Assembly (NCBI RefSeq): GCF_036010505.1
Contig: NZ_CP108569.1
Span: 2,606,001 to 2,670,000 of the forward strand
Length of the DNA: 64,000 nt
Direction: 5' to 3'
From: Streptomyces sp. NBC_01197
GTDB lineage: Bacteria > Actinomycetota > Actinomycetes > Streptomycetales > Streptomycetaceae
Shown here: piece after piece, positions 53,682-61,808 of the stretch
How the letters are laid out: every line of letters starts with the position of its first letter
Position numbering within the stretch: position 1 is the stretch's first letter
Position numbers and translations under genes: made by a program
The notes under the pieces: generated by a model
Seen by the model: the letters and a program-made list of their open reading frames with translations, nothing else
Database searches by the model: none
Told to the model about the DNA's origin: nothing

Positions 53682-56537
53682 GTGACGCACCCGCACCAGG
53701 AGCACACCCCGGGCGACCAGGTGACCGCCGCGTTCGGCGCGCTGGGCGCCCCGGTGGACTGCGCCGGCGTGCGCAGCCTCCCGCTGGAGGGGCCGCAGGT
53801 CCTGTGGCTCGTCGTCGGGGGCGCGCTCGACCTGTTCGCGGTGGACACCGTCGCGCAGGGGCACTGGCACTTCCTGGGCCGGCTCGAAGCGGGGACGCTG
53901 CTGCTCGGGCCGGTCGAGGGCCCGCAGCACACGCTGGTGGGGCGGCCGTTGCAGGGCTGCGCACTGCGCCGTATCGCGCTGCGGGAACTGCAGGTCCCCG
54001 ACCACGGCGACGGCTCGTGGGCGTACGACCAGCAGTACCTCAGCCAGTACGACACCCAGGACTCGGCCCTGAGCCTTCTGGAACACGCCTTCGCGCTGGG
54101 CGTGGGCCGCAGTCAGCGGGTGCTGTTCGAGGCTCCGCTCGACGGCAGGACCGCGGGCGACGACTCGGTGGGCGACGACGACATCCTGTGGCTGCCGGTC
54201 ATGCCGGGCAGTGTCCAGTACGGGGCGTCGTACAGCGCGGACGCGGCCGGCGACCTGCTGGTCGACGGGTCTATGTGGCAGCGCATGGTCAACCAGCAGT
54301 TCCGGCTGCTCTCGGCACTCGACCGGTGGATCGAGCGCCTGGAGAGTGCGCACGAGACCCGTACGGCGGCCGGTATCAAGGCGGGCGAGACCGTACGCGA
54401 GAACGCCGACCGGACTCTTCTCGCGTCCATCGGCAGCCCGGGCAGGGGGAGTTCACGGCGAACGTCCGCCGGTTACGGTGACGACGCGACGTATGCCGCG
54501 TGCAAGCTGGTCGCCGACGCGGCCGGGATCACACTCACCGAACTCGCCCGGATCGGCGCCGTGAGCGACCGGATCGACCCGGTCGAGCAGATCGCGGTCG
54601 CCTCGCGGATCCGCAGCCGGGCCGTCCGCCTCGACGGCCGCTGGTGGCGCGAGAACACCGGCCCCCTGGTGGGGCACCGGGCCGCGTCCGGCGCCCCGGT
54701 CGCGCTGCTCTGGCGGCGTGGTGGTTACGAGGCCGTGCATCCGTCCAGCGGACGGCCCACCCGGATCGACGAGGACAACGCCGACGAGTTCGAACCGCGG
54801 GCCGTGATGCTGTACCGGCCGCTGCCCGACCGGCCGCTCAGCCCGCTGCGGCTGCTGCGGTTCAGTGCGCGCGGCACCCGCGGCGACGTTCGGAACCTGC
54901 TGGGCGCGGGCCTGGTGACGGTCGCGATCGGCGCCCTGGTGCCGGTCGCGACCGGGCGGGTGCTCGGCGAGTACGTGCCGAACGCCGAGTCGGACCTGAT
55001 CGTCCAGGTGTCCGTCGCGGTGATGGTGACGAGCATCGTATCGGCGGCATTCATGCTGTTGCAGAACCTGACGATCCTGCGGATGGAGGGCCGGATCGAG
55101 GGCGCGCTGCAACCGGCCGTGTGGGACCGGCTGCTGCGGCTGCCCACCCGCTTCTTCGCCTCGCGCTCCACGGGCGAGCTGGCCAGCGCGGCGATGGGCA
55201 TCAGCTCGATCCGCCGGCTCCTGTCGGGCGTGGGCCCTGTGGTGGTGCAGGCGGGCACGGTCGGCGCGCTGAACCTCGTCCTGCTGCTCTGCTACAGCGT
55301 GCCACTCGCCCTGGCCGCCCTCGGGATGCTGGCGGTGATCGCGGCCGTCTTCCTCGCCCTCGGGCTGTGGGAACTGCGCTGGCAGCGGCGCCTCGTGGTA
55401 CTCAGCAACAAGCTCAACAACCAGGCGTTCCAGACGCTGCGCGGACTGCCGAAGCTGCGCGTCGCGGGCGCGGAGAGCTTCGCGTACGCCGCGTGGGCCG
55501 GGGAGTTCGCGCGCAGCCGGGAGCTGCAGCGGCGCGCGGGACGGGTCAAGAACCTCACCACGGTGCTCAACTCCGTCTATCTGCCGTTGTGTTCCCTGGT
55601 GATGTTCATGCTGCTCGCGGGCCCGGCGCGGGGCAGCATGTCGGCGGGTGACTTCCTCACGTTCAGCACCGCGGTGACGATGCTGCTCACCGCGGTCACG
55701 CAGCTCACCGGCGCGGCGCTGTCGGCGGCGGCGGTCCTTCCGATGTTCGAGCAGATCAAGCCGGTACTCGACGAGGCGCCCGAAGTGCGCGCCGCCAGCA
55801 CCCAGCCCGGCGCCCTGACGGGCGAGATCGAGGCGCGCGGGGTGTCCTTCCGGTACACGGACGACGGCCCGCTCGTCCTGGACGATGTGTCGCTGTCCGT
55901 CCGGCCCGGCGAGTTCGTGGCGGTCGTCGGCCCGAGCGGCTGCGGCAAGTCGACGCTGCTGCGTCTGCTCATCGGCTTCGACCGGCCGGTCACGGGCGGT
56001 GTGCTGTACGACGGCCAGGACCTCACGGCGCTCGACCAGGCGGCGGTGCGCCGGCAGTGCGGGGTGGTGCTGCAGAACGCGCAGCCGCTGACCGGTTCGA
56101 TCCTGGACTGCATCTGCGGCGCGGAGGTGTTCACGCAGGAGGAGGCGTGGGAGGCAGCGGCGATGGCGGGCCTGGCCGATGACATCAAGCAGATGCCGAT
56201 GGGACTGCACACGATGATCGCCGGGGGCGGCGCGATCTCGGGCGGGCAGCGGCAGCGCCTCATGATCGCGCAGGCGCTGATCCGGCGCCCCCGCATCCTC
56301 TTCTTCGACGAGGCCACGAGCGCGCTCGACAACGAGACCCAGCGCACCGTCATCGACAGCACGCGCGCACTGAACGCGACCCGCATCGTCATCGCGCACC
56401 GCCTGTCGACGGTCATGGACGCGGACCGGGTCGTGGTCATGGCGGACGGCCGCATCGTCCAGCAGGGCCCCCCGGCCCGACTCCTCGCGGACACGGCCGG
56501 CCGGCTGCACGAACTGGTGCGGCGACAGATGGCGTAG
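53682..56537 (+). CDS. NHLP-family peptide exporter, permease/ATPase subunit without active peptidase
   Basis: The 951-residue protein has a long soluble N-terminal region (about 1-390), ABC membrane segments (about 405-690) and an ATPase domain with Walker A GPSGCGKST, signature ISGGQRQRLMIA and Walker B ILFFDEATSALD. The N-terminal part contains a cyclic-nucleotide-like fold early on and then a degenerate peptidase-like region with no Cys/His pair. It should pair with the C39 exporter as a heterodimer. The GTG at 53682 is separated by one base from the previous stop. Confidence 0.92.
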   Translation: MTHPHQEHTPGDQVTAAFGALGAPVDCAGVRSLPLEGPQVLWLVVGGALDLFAVDTVAQGHWHFLGRLEAGTLLLGPVEGPQHTLVGRPLQGCALRRIALRELQVPDHGDGSWAYDQQYLSQYDTQDSALSLLEHAFALGVGRSQRVLFEAPLDGRTAGDDSVGDDDILWLPVMPGSVQYGASYSADAAGDLLVDGSMWQRMVNQQFRLLSALDRWIERLESAHETRTAAGIKAGETVRENADRTLLASIGSPGRGSSRRTSAGYGDDATYAACKLVADAAGITLTELARIGAVSDRIDPVEQIAVASRIRSRAVRLDGRWWRENTGPLVGHRAASGAPVALLWRRGGYEAVHPSSGRPTRIDEDNADEFEPRAVMLYRPLPDRPLSPLRLLRFSARGTRGDVRNLLGAGLVTVAIGALVPVATGRVLGEYVPNAESDLIVQVSVAVMVTSIVSAAFMLLQNLTILRMEGRIEGALQPAVWDRLLRLPTRFFASRSTGELASAAMGISSIRRLLSGVGPVVVQAGTVGALNLVLLLCYSVPLALAALGMLAVIAAVFLALGLWELRWQRRLVVLSNKLNNQAFQTLRGLPKLRVAGAESFAYAAWAGEFARSRELQRRAGRVKNLTTVLNSVYLPLCSLVMFMLLAGPARGSMSAGDFLTFSTAVTMLLTAVTQLTGAALSAAAVLPMFEQIKPVLDEAPEVRAASTQPGALTGEIEARGVSFRYTDDGPLVLDDVSLSVRPGEFVAVVGPSGCGKSTLLRLLIGFDRPVTGGVLYDGQDLTALDQAAVRRQCGVVLQNAQPLTGSILDCICGAEVFTQEEAWEAAAMAGLADDIKQMPMGLHTMIAGGGAISGGQRQRLMIAQALIRRPRILFFDEATSALDNETQRTVIDSTRALNATRIVIAHRLSTVMDADRVVVMADGRIVQQGPPARLLADTAGRLHELVRRQMA

Positions 56538-56563
56538 CCCCCGGCCGGGACTGCGCCCCGGCA

Positions 56564-56590
56564 CCTGGGGCCACACGGTCGCGCCCCAGG
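56564..56590 (+). terminator. Terminator of the exporter operon
   Basis: CCTGGGGC (56564-56571) pairs with GCCCCAGG (56583-56590), 26 bases after the exporter stop. Confidence 0.65.
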
Positions 56591-56639
56591 GCCGTAACAC
56601 GCGCTCGCCGCCATCCCCGCCGAGAAATGCCCCGACACG

Positions 56640-56816
56640 GTGGACGCCCTCACCATGGTCATCGCCGACCGCCATGTCAGCAGCGTGGTCGTGACCTCGG
56701 GCGTACGCGACCTCGTGGCCTACCGGGACGCCCTGCCCGGGGCGGAACGGAGTATCCGCGTCCTCCCTGTCTCGGGCCTCGCGGAGTTCATGTCCGGCAA
56801 GCGCGTCACCTTGTGA
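56640..56816 (+). pseudogene. Short unidentified reading frame, probable gene remnant
   Basis: From a GTG at 56640, 58 codons run to the TGA at 56814, including MVIADRHVSSVVVTSG and LPVSGLAEFMSGKRVTL. Third positions are strongly G/C, so it looks coding, but the product is short with no recognisable ribosome site and a TAA 45 bases upstream. I do not recognise the family. It is probably the 3' end of a lost gene. Confidence 0.4.
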
Positions 56817-56910
56817 TCCGCCTGCGGTCGGCCGTGGCCGCCCACCGCTGCGTTCCCCGCCCCGAAACCCCGGCAGCGGTCACCGAACACGTTGCCGGGG
56901 CGCCGCGGTG

Positions 56911-57348
56911 TCACCCGGTGTGCACCTCGGTCGACGGCCAGTCGCCGTCGGCGAACTCGCGGCCCCAGTAGTACGGGTTGACCTCGGCGAGCGTACGCGC
57001 CTGCCAGCCGCCCGGGTCGCCGGGAGCGGGGACCGCCAACTCGACGCCGGGACCCCACAGGGCGAGCCGCTCCTGACAGATCCCGCACGGCGCCAGAACG
57101 GCGAGCCTGCCCGCGATCCGGTTGACGCACACCGACGCCGTGACCTTCCGGTCCAGGGTGTACGCCTGGCAGTACGCCCCGACCTCATGGCAGAGCGTCA
57201 CACCCGCGTTGAGGTTGTCGAAGCAGACACTGGTGAGGATCCGGCCGTCGTCCAGGTAGACGGCTGCCGCCCCGGCGTCCTCGCGCCCCGGCCAGCGGCG
57301 GTCCATCTGCGCGATCGCGGCGTCCACGAGTGCCTGGTCGAGTTTCAT
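56911..57348 (-). CDS. Cytidine deaminase-like zinc enzyme
   Basis: The 145-residue protein has the deaminase zinc site: CHE (Cys53, His54, Glu55) in VTLCHEVGAYCQA and PCGIC (Cys88, Cys91) in LAPCGICQERL. The central His in place of the usual Ala in CAE is a small difference. It could deaminate cytidine or a related nucleoside, or a nucleoside antibiotic as blasticidin S deaminases do. The ATG at 57348 gives MKLDQALVDAAIAQM, the usual N-terminus. A longer frame upstream is remnant sequence. Confidence 0.85.
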   Translation of the reverse strand: MKLDQALVDAAIAQMDRRWPGREDAGAAAVYLDDGRILTSVCFDNLNAGVTLCHEVGAYCQAYTLDRKVTASVCVNRIAGRLAVLAPCGICQERLALWGPGVELAVPAPGDPGGWQARTLAEVNPYYWGREFADGDWPSTEVHTG

Positions 57349-57425
57349 CGTGGCATCCTGCCAGGCCCACGCGGCGATCCAGAAGGGATTTTCCGCAGCG
57401 GCGGACCGGACGGTCTCGGTCACCG

Positions 57426-57461
57426 GGCTGAGCAGCGCGGTGACCACGAAGCCCGCCACCG
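57426..57461. repeat. Stray copy of the gntP 3' end
   Basis: These 36 bases match 57795-57830 at 34 positions. On the minus strand they encode TVAGFVVTALLS, next to SVAGFVVAAVLS at the true gntP C-terminus. A partial duplication of the gene end is the simplest reading. Confidence 0.6.
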
Positions 57462-57513
57462 TTCCCCTGCTGCCGAAGGGGTGCGCCGTCGGTGGCGATT
57501 CCCCCATCGAGCT

Positions 57514-57732
57514 GCACCTGGAGCGCGCGACTCCGAGTGGGTCTCGAAGAACCAGCCGGTCATCAGGTTCGACGCGTACGACGATGTTTTCACCGCCCCG
57601 GCGGCCGACGGGTGTGGCCCGCTGGGGCGTCTCGTCAACGACCGGCTCGGGCTCCCGGCGGCGGCCGGGAACGCGATCACTCTGTCTTCGTACTACACCT
57701 TCAAGACGTACGACCGGCTTCCGCCTCGCTGA
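57514..57732 (+). pseudogene. Unidentified gene fragment
   Basis: The frame ending at the TGA at 57730 reads DSEWVSKNQPVIRFDAYDDV, then GCGPLGRLVNDRLGLPA and LSSYYTFKTYDRLPPR. Codon use is typical of real genes here, yet no start codon or ribosome site is found. I do not recognise the family. It is likely a 3' fragment. Confidence 0.45.
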
Positions 57733-57783
57733 CCTCGCTCCTGCCGGCACGACTCAGCAGTGGCCGCGTAAGCCTTGGACCGC

Positions 57784-59253
57784 CTAGATCACCAGGCTGA
57801 GCACCGCGGCGACCACGAAGCCCGCCACCGACAGGACCGATTCCAGTACCGTCCAGGACTTCAGCGTGTCCCGTTCCGAGATGCCGAAGTACTTGGCGAC
57901 CATCCAGAATCCGCCGTCGTTGACGTGCGAGGCGAAGATCGAGCCGGCCGAGATGGCCATGATGATCAGGGCGAGGTGCGGCTGTGAGAGGTGCTGGCCG
58001 TCGACCAGCGGCAGGACGATGCCCGCCGTGGTCACGATCGCCACCGTCGCGCTGCCCTGGGCCACCCGCAGCACCAGCGAGATCAGGTACGCCAGCACGA
58101 TGACCGGCAGACCCACGTCGTTGAAGGTCTTGGACAGTGCGCCCGCGATGCCGCTGCCGCTGAGGACGGCGCCGAAGATGCCGCCGGCGCCGACCACCAG
58201 CAGGATGTTGCCGACCGGCTTGAGCGAGGCGGTCGAGACCGCCTCCAGGGACTTGCGCGACCAGCCGCGGCGGATGCCCAGGAGGTAGTACGAGAGGAAG
58301 AGCGCGATCGTCAGGGCCACGAAGGGGTGTCCGAAGAACTCCAGGACCGAGCGGAGCGTCGAGGGGTCCAGGGCGATCGAGGAGAACGTCGCCAGCAGGA
58401 TCAGGATCAGCGGGGTCCCAATGATCGCGAGGACCGTCCCCAGCGGGACCGGCTTCTCCTGCGGCTTGACGCCCAGGGCCCGCTGCTCGGCGACGACCGC
58501 GGCCTTGGCCTCCGCGGCGGCCTCGACCATGTCCTGCGGCACCGGGACGAAGAGGCGCTTGCCGATCCACGCCGCGTACACCCAGGCGGCCAGCACGGCG
58601 GGGATACCGCAGGCGGCGCCGATCAGGATGACCCAGCCGAGCGAGACGTGGAACAGCGCGGCGGCGGCGACCGGGCCGGGGTGCGGCGGCAGGAACGCGT
58701 GGGTCATCGACAGGCCCGCGAGCAGCGGCATCGCGTACAGGACGATGGACTTGCCGGACCGCTTGGCGGCCGCGTAGACGATCGGCGCGAGGACGAAGAT
58801 GCCGACGTCGAAGAAGATCGGGATGCCGAAGATGAGGCCGGTGAGACCCATCGCGAGCGGGGCGCGCTTCTCACCGAAGAGCTTCAGCAGCCTGGCGCTC
58901 AGTACTTCCGCGCCGCCCGAGACCTCAAGGATCGAGCCGAGCATCGTACCGAGGCCGATGATGATCGCGATGTGCCCGAGGATGCCGCCCATGCCCGACT
59001 CGATCATCGAGACGGACGACGACTTCTGGACCGTGCCGAAGAGTTCGGTGACGGAGAGTCCGGCACCGAGGCCGACGGCTATGGAGACGCCGAGCAGCGC
59101 GACGAACGGCTGCAGCCTGACCTTGATGATCAGGAAGAGGAGCAGCGCGATGCCCAGGACGGCGACGGTCAGCAGACCGGTGGTGCCGCCGACGACGGCG
59201 AGCAGTCCGCCGGTGTGGGGTGGCGCTGCGGGGGTGCCAGCGGCGAAGTACAT
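57784..59253 (-). CDS. GntP family gluconate:H+ symporter
   Basis: This 489-residue permease has about 12 to 14 membrane segments across its length. GntP hallmarks include SGMGGILGHIAIIIGLGTML, IFFDVGIFVLAPIVYAAA, AFLPPHPGP and the final ASHVNDGGFW. Family members take up gluconate, other sugar acids or D-serine. It lies downstream of the PfkB kinase, IclR and RidA genes, separated by a terminator, so the transported substrate is probably processed by them. The ATG at 59253 gives a short N-terminal outer segment. Confidence 0.92.
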   Translation of the reverse strand: MYFAAGTPAAPPHTGGLLAVVGGTTGLLTVAVLGIALLLFLIIKVRLQPFVALLGVSIAVGLGAGLSVTELFGTVQKSSSVSMIESGMGGILGHIAIIIGLGTMLGSILEVSGGAEVLSARLLKLFGEKRAPLAMGLTGLIFGIPIFFDVGIFVLAPIVYAAAKRSGKSIVLYAMPLLAGLSMTHAFLPPHPGPVAAAALFHVSLGWVILIGAACGIPAVLAAWVYAAWIGKRLFVPVPQDMVEAAAEAKAAVVAEQRALGVKPQEKPVPLGTVLAIIGTPLILILLATFSSIALDPSTLRSVLEFFGHPFVALTIALFLSYYLLGIRRGWSRKSLEAVSTASLKPVGNILLVVGAGGIFGAVLSGSGIAGALSKTFNDVGLPVIVLAYLISLVLRVAQGSATVAIVTTAGIVLPLVDGQHLSQPHLALIIMAISAGSIFASHVNDGGFWMVAKYFGISERDTLKSWTVLESVLSVAGFVVAAVLSLVI

Positions 59254-59354
59254 GGGGGAACTCCGTTGTTTCCTCGGGGACTTCAGGGCGGGGGACGCCA
59301 GTGCGCAGGTCAGCGCAGAGGGTGATACAGGGTGCGGCGGAGCAGGGTGGAGCG

Positions 59355-59391
59355 CGGCACGGCGCCCCGGAGGGGGAAGGGCGCCGTGCCG
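59355..59391 (-). terminator. Terminator after ridA
   Basis: CGGCACGGCGCCC (59355-59367) pairs with GGGCGCCGTGCCG (59379-59391) over 13 bases, between ridA and gntP. Confidence 0.85.
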
Positions 59392-59410
59392 GGTTGTGGG
59401 TGCGGCGTTG

Positions 59411-59821
59411 TCAGCCGAGTACCGCGAGCGCGTCGATCTCGATGAGCAGGCCGGGCGGCAGGCCGACGTAGACGGTCGTACGGGCCGAGGCGGGCGCGGT
59501 AAGACCCTGCTCCTCGAAGTACGCGTTGTAGATCTCGTTCAGCTCGGCGAAGTGCGCGACGTCCGTGAGGTAGACGCGCATCATCATGACGTCGTCCCAG
59601 GTCGCGCCGCCCTCCTCCAGGATCGCCTTGACGTTGGCGAAGGTCTGGAGGGTCTGCTTGCGCAGGGTCGGGCCCGCCGGGGTGGGTGCCTGGCCCTCGA
59701 CGGCCGGCAGGAAGCCGACCTGGCCGGCGACCTGGAGGAGGTTGCCCTTGCGGACGCCGTGCGAGAACTTCGCGGGCGGCGTGGTGTGGGTGGCGGGGGT
59801 GAGTGCGGTCTTCTCGGTCAT
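59411..59821 (-). CDS. ridA: RidA family enamine/imine deaminase
   Basis: The 136-residue protein has the RidA fold with FSHGVRKGNLLQVAGQVGF, QTFANVKAILEEGGATWDDV and the C-terminal GLLIEIDALAVLG with the conserved Glu; the Arg in SARTTVYVG binds substrate carboxylates. RidA proteins hydrolyse reactive 2-aminoacrylate and related imines made by PLP enzymes, which fits the nearby D-amino-acid deaminase-like gene. The ATG at 59821 overlaps the iclR stop (ATGA), so it is in the kinase-iclR-ridA operon. Confidence 0.92.
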   Translation of the reverse strand: MTEKTALTPATHTTPPAKFSHGVRKGNLLQVAGQVGFLPAVEGQAPTPAGPTLRKQTLQTFANVKAILEEGGATWDDVMMMRVYLTDVAHFAELNEIYNAYFEEQGLTAPASARTTVYVGLPPGLLIEIDALAVLG

Positions 59822-60612
59822 GCCCTTGCTTCCTTCGGGGGGTGGTGCGGGGGGACGGTCTTCGGCTGCGGTGCGGTGCCCGCGTACTCGCCGCTGATGG
59901 CGTCGGCCGTGCGGCGCACCAGCGGGAGCAGGGTGAGGAGTTCCTCTGCGGTCACGACCACATTGGGCGCCGACATCGACATGGCGGCGACAACCCGGCC
60001 GTCCACGCCCCGGATGGGGGCTCCGACGCAGTTGATGGACTCCTCGTGGCCACCGAGGTCGGTGGCCCAGCCCTGTTCGCGCACCGTGGCCAGTTCCTTG
60101 AGGAAGGCGCCGGCGTTCGGTGTCGAACGGGCCGTGTAGGTGGGGTAGTCGAGCCGTTCGGCGACGGTGCGCCGCTCCGGCTCGGGGAGGTCGGCGAGCA
60201 GCAGTTTGGCGACGGCCGCCACGGTGATCGCGACGGGCCTGCCGATCCGCGAGTACATGCGGACCGGGTAGCGGCTCTCGACCTTGTCGATGTAGAGGAC
60301 CTCGTTCTCCTCGTACACCGCGAGGTGCACGGTGTGCCCGCACTCCTCGTTGAGCCTGGCCAGGTGGGGGTGGGCGATCTCCCGTATGTCGAGGTTCTCC
60401 ACGGCTTCCTGGGCGAGCGCGAAGAGGCGGGTGCCCAGGCGGTAGCGCTGGTCCTGCTGGCGGTAGACGAGTCCGTGCTCGTGGAGGGTACGGAGCAGCC
60501 GCAGCGCGGTCGACTTGTGGACGCCGAGGCTCTCCGAGACCTGGCCGAGGTCGGCGGGCCCCCGGGCGAGCAGCGGCAGGATGGAGAGCGCCCGGTCTAC
60601 GGTCTGGCTCAT
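59818..60612 (-). CDS. IclR family transcriptional regulator
   Basis: The 264-residue protein has an N-terminal winged helix (about 4-65; LGQVSESLGVHKSTALRLL) and an IclR ligand domain (about 80-245) with GRPVAITVAAVAKLLLADL and a Cys in ESINCVGAPIRG. It should sense a small organic acid and control the adjacent catabolic genes. The perfect palindrome at 61768-61788 between the kinase and deaminase genes is the best candidate operator. It overlaps both neighbours by ATGA. Confidence 0.92.
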   Translation of the reverse strand: MSQTVDRALSILPLLARGPADLGQVSESLGVHKSTALRLLRTLHEHGLVYRQQDQRYRLGTRLFALAQEAVENLDIREIAHPHLARLNEECGHTVHLAVYEENEVLYIDKVESRYPVRMYSRIGRPVAITVAAVAKLLLADLPEPERRTVAERLDYPTYTARSTPNAGAFLKELATVREQGWATDLGGHEESINCVGAPIRGVDGRVVAAMSMSAPNVVVTAEELLTLLPLVRRTADAISGEYAGTAPQPKTVPPHHPPKEARA

Positions 60613-61673
60613 GGCGTGCGTACCTCCTCTTCGGCGCCGGTCACCTCGGACACGGTCTCGGTCCAGCCGGGGCCGATCCGAAGTGTGCCCCAGGCGGTGT
60701 CGTCGAGAGCCGTGAGGCGGTCGGCAAGCTCCCGGGACGGCGGGCCGGCCAGGTCGCCGTGGACGGTGAGGGCGGCGGCGGCCATCAGATGGCCGTGCCG
60801 GACGCGGTCCAGGACCGGGAGGCCGCGGAGGGTGCCGGAGAGGAACCCGGCGGCGAAGGCGTCGCCCGCGCCCACGGGGGCCACGACGTCGACGCGCAGC
60901 GCGGGGACAGTGGTGACGGTGTCCCCCTGCGGGCCGCCGGCGAAGACCGTGGCCCCCGCAGCGCCCCGCTTCACGACGAGCACCGCGGGCTCCGGCAGCG
61001 CCGCCCGGATCGCGGCCGCGCCCCGTACGTCCCAGGCCGCCGCCGCCTCGTCCTCACCGACGAACACCACGTCGGCCCCGCCCGCCAGCTCCAGTAGCAC
61101 CCGGGGGCCGGCCCCGGCCGCGTCGCGCCAGAGCCCCGGCCGGAAGTTCACGTCGAAGGAGACCAGCGGGCGGCCCGGCGCCGGCGCGGTCAGGCCGCGC
61201 ATCAGGGCCAGGCAGCCGGACGAGAGCGCGGCCGTGATCCCGGAGAGGTGGAGCACCTGCCCGGACCACAGCGCGGCGCGGTCCAGTACCCCGGGCGCCA
61301 TCGCGCTGGCGGCGGACCCGGCCCGGTAGTAGACGACCTCGTGGTGGTCGGTGTCCCGGTCGTCGGCGGTACGGAAGTAGACACCGGTGGGCCGGTCCGG
61401 GTCGCGCTGGACGGCCGAGGTGTCGACCCCGTACGCCCCGACGGTCTCGGTCAGGTGGTCGCCGAAGCCGTCGGCGCCGACCCGGCTGATCCACCTTGTG
61501 GAGTGCCCGGCGGCGGCCAGCGCGCACGCCACGTTGGACTCCGCGCCGCCGATGCCCCGGTCGAAGGAGGGGACGTCCGCGAGTCGGCCGGGCCGGGAGG
61601 GCAGGAACGTGACCATGGACTCGCCGAGACAGACGACGTCCACTGGGGGCACTGGGGTGTGCTGGGCGGTCAC
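60609..61673 (-). CDS. PfkB family sugar kinase (KDG kinase-like)
   Basis: The 354-residue kinase shows PfkB motifs: GESMVTFLPSRPGR near the start, GGAESNVACALAAAG, and the C-terminal ATP site VDVVAPVGAGDAFAAGFLSG with catalytic Asp. It most resembles 2-keto-3-deoxygluconate kinases. KDG is an intermediate of sugar-acid catabolism, which fits the GntP permease in the same cluster. The GTG at 61673 follows a GAGGAGCGAGAG stretch. It is divergent from the deaminase gene and the first gene of the iclR operon. Confidence 0.88.
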   Translation of the reverse strand: MTAQHTPVPPVDVVCLGESMVTFLPSRPGRLADVPSFDRGIGGAESNVACALAAAGHSTRWISRVGADGFGDHLTETVGAYGVDTSAVQRDPDRPTGVYFRTADDRDTDHHEVVYYRAGSAASAMAPGVLDRAALWSGQVLHLSGITAALSSGCLALMRGLTAPAPGRPLVSFDVNFRPGLWRDAAGAGPRVLLELAGGADVVFVGEDEAAAAWDVRGAAAIRAALPEPAVLVVKRGAAGATVFAGGPQGDTVTTVPALRVDVVAPVGAGDAFAAGFLSGTLRGLPVLDRVRHGHLMAAAALTVHGDLAGPPSRELADRLTALDDTAWGTLRIGPGWTETVSEVTGAEEEVRTP

Positions 61674-61767
61674 GATCGCTCTCGCTCCTCGGTGGTGGGT
61701 GGCCGGGGGCTCCGTTGACCCGGCGATGGCTCGGATGTTAGACAGCGGTGAGCGATATGCGCAATGA

Positions 61768-61788
61768 GCGTTGCACATGATGCAACGC
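61768..61788. promoter_or_regulatory. Perfect palindrome, likely IclR operator
   Basis: GCGTTGCA (61768-61775), CATGA, TGCAACGC (61781-61788). It lies between the divergent kinase and deaminase genes, 20 bases before the latter's ATG, within the only AT-rich part of the cluster. The half-site-like ATGCGCAATG is adjacent. Assignment to the IclR protein is inferred from position. Confidence 0.7.
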
Positions 61789-61808
61789 ACACTTCTCTGG
61801 GAGGTTCC

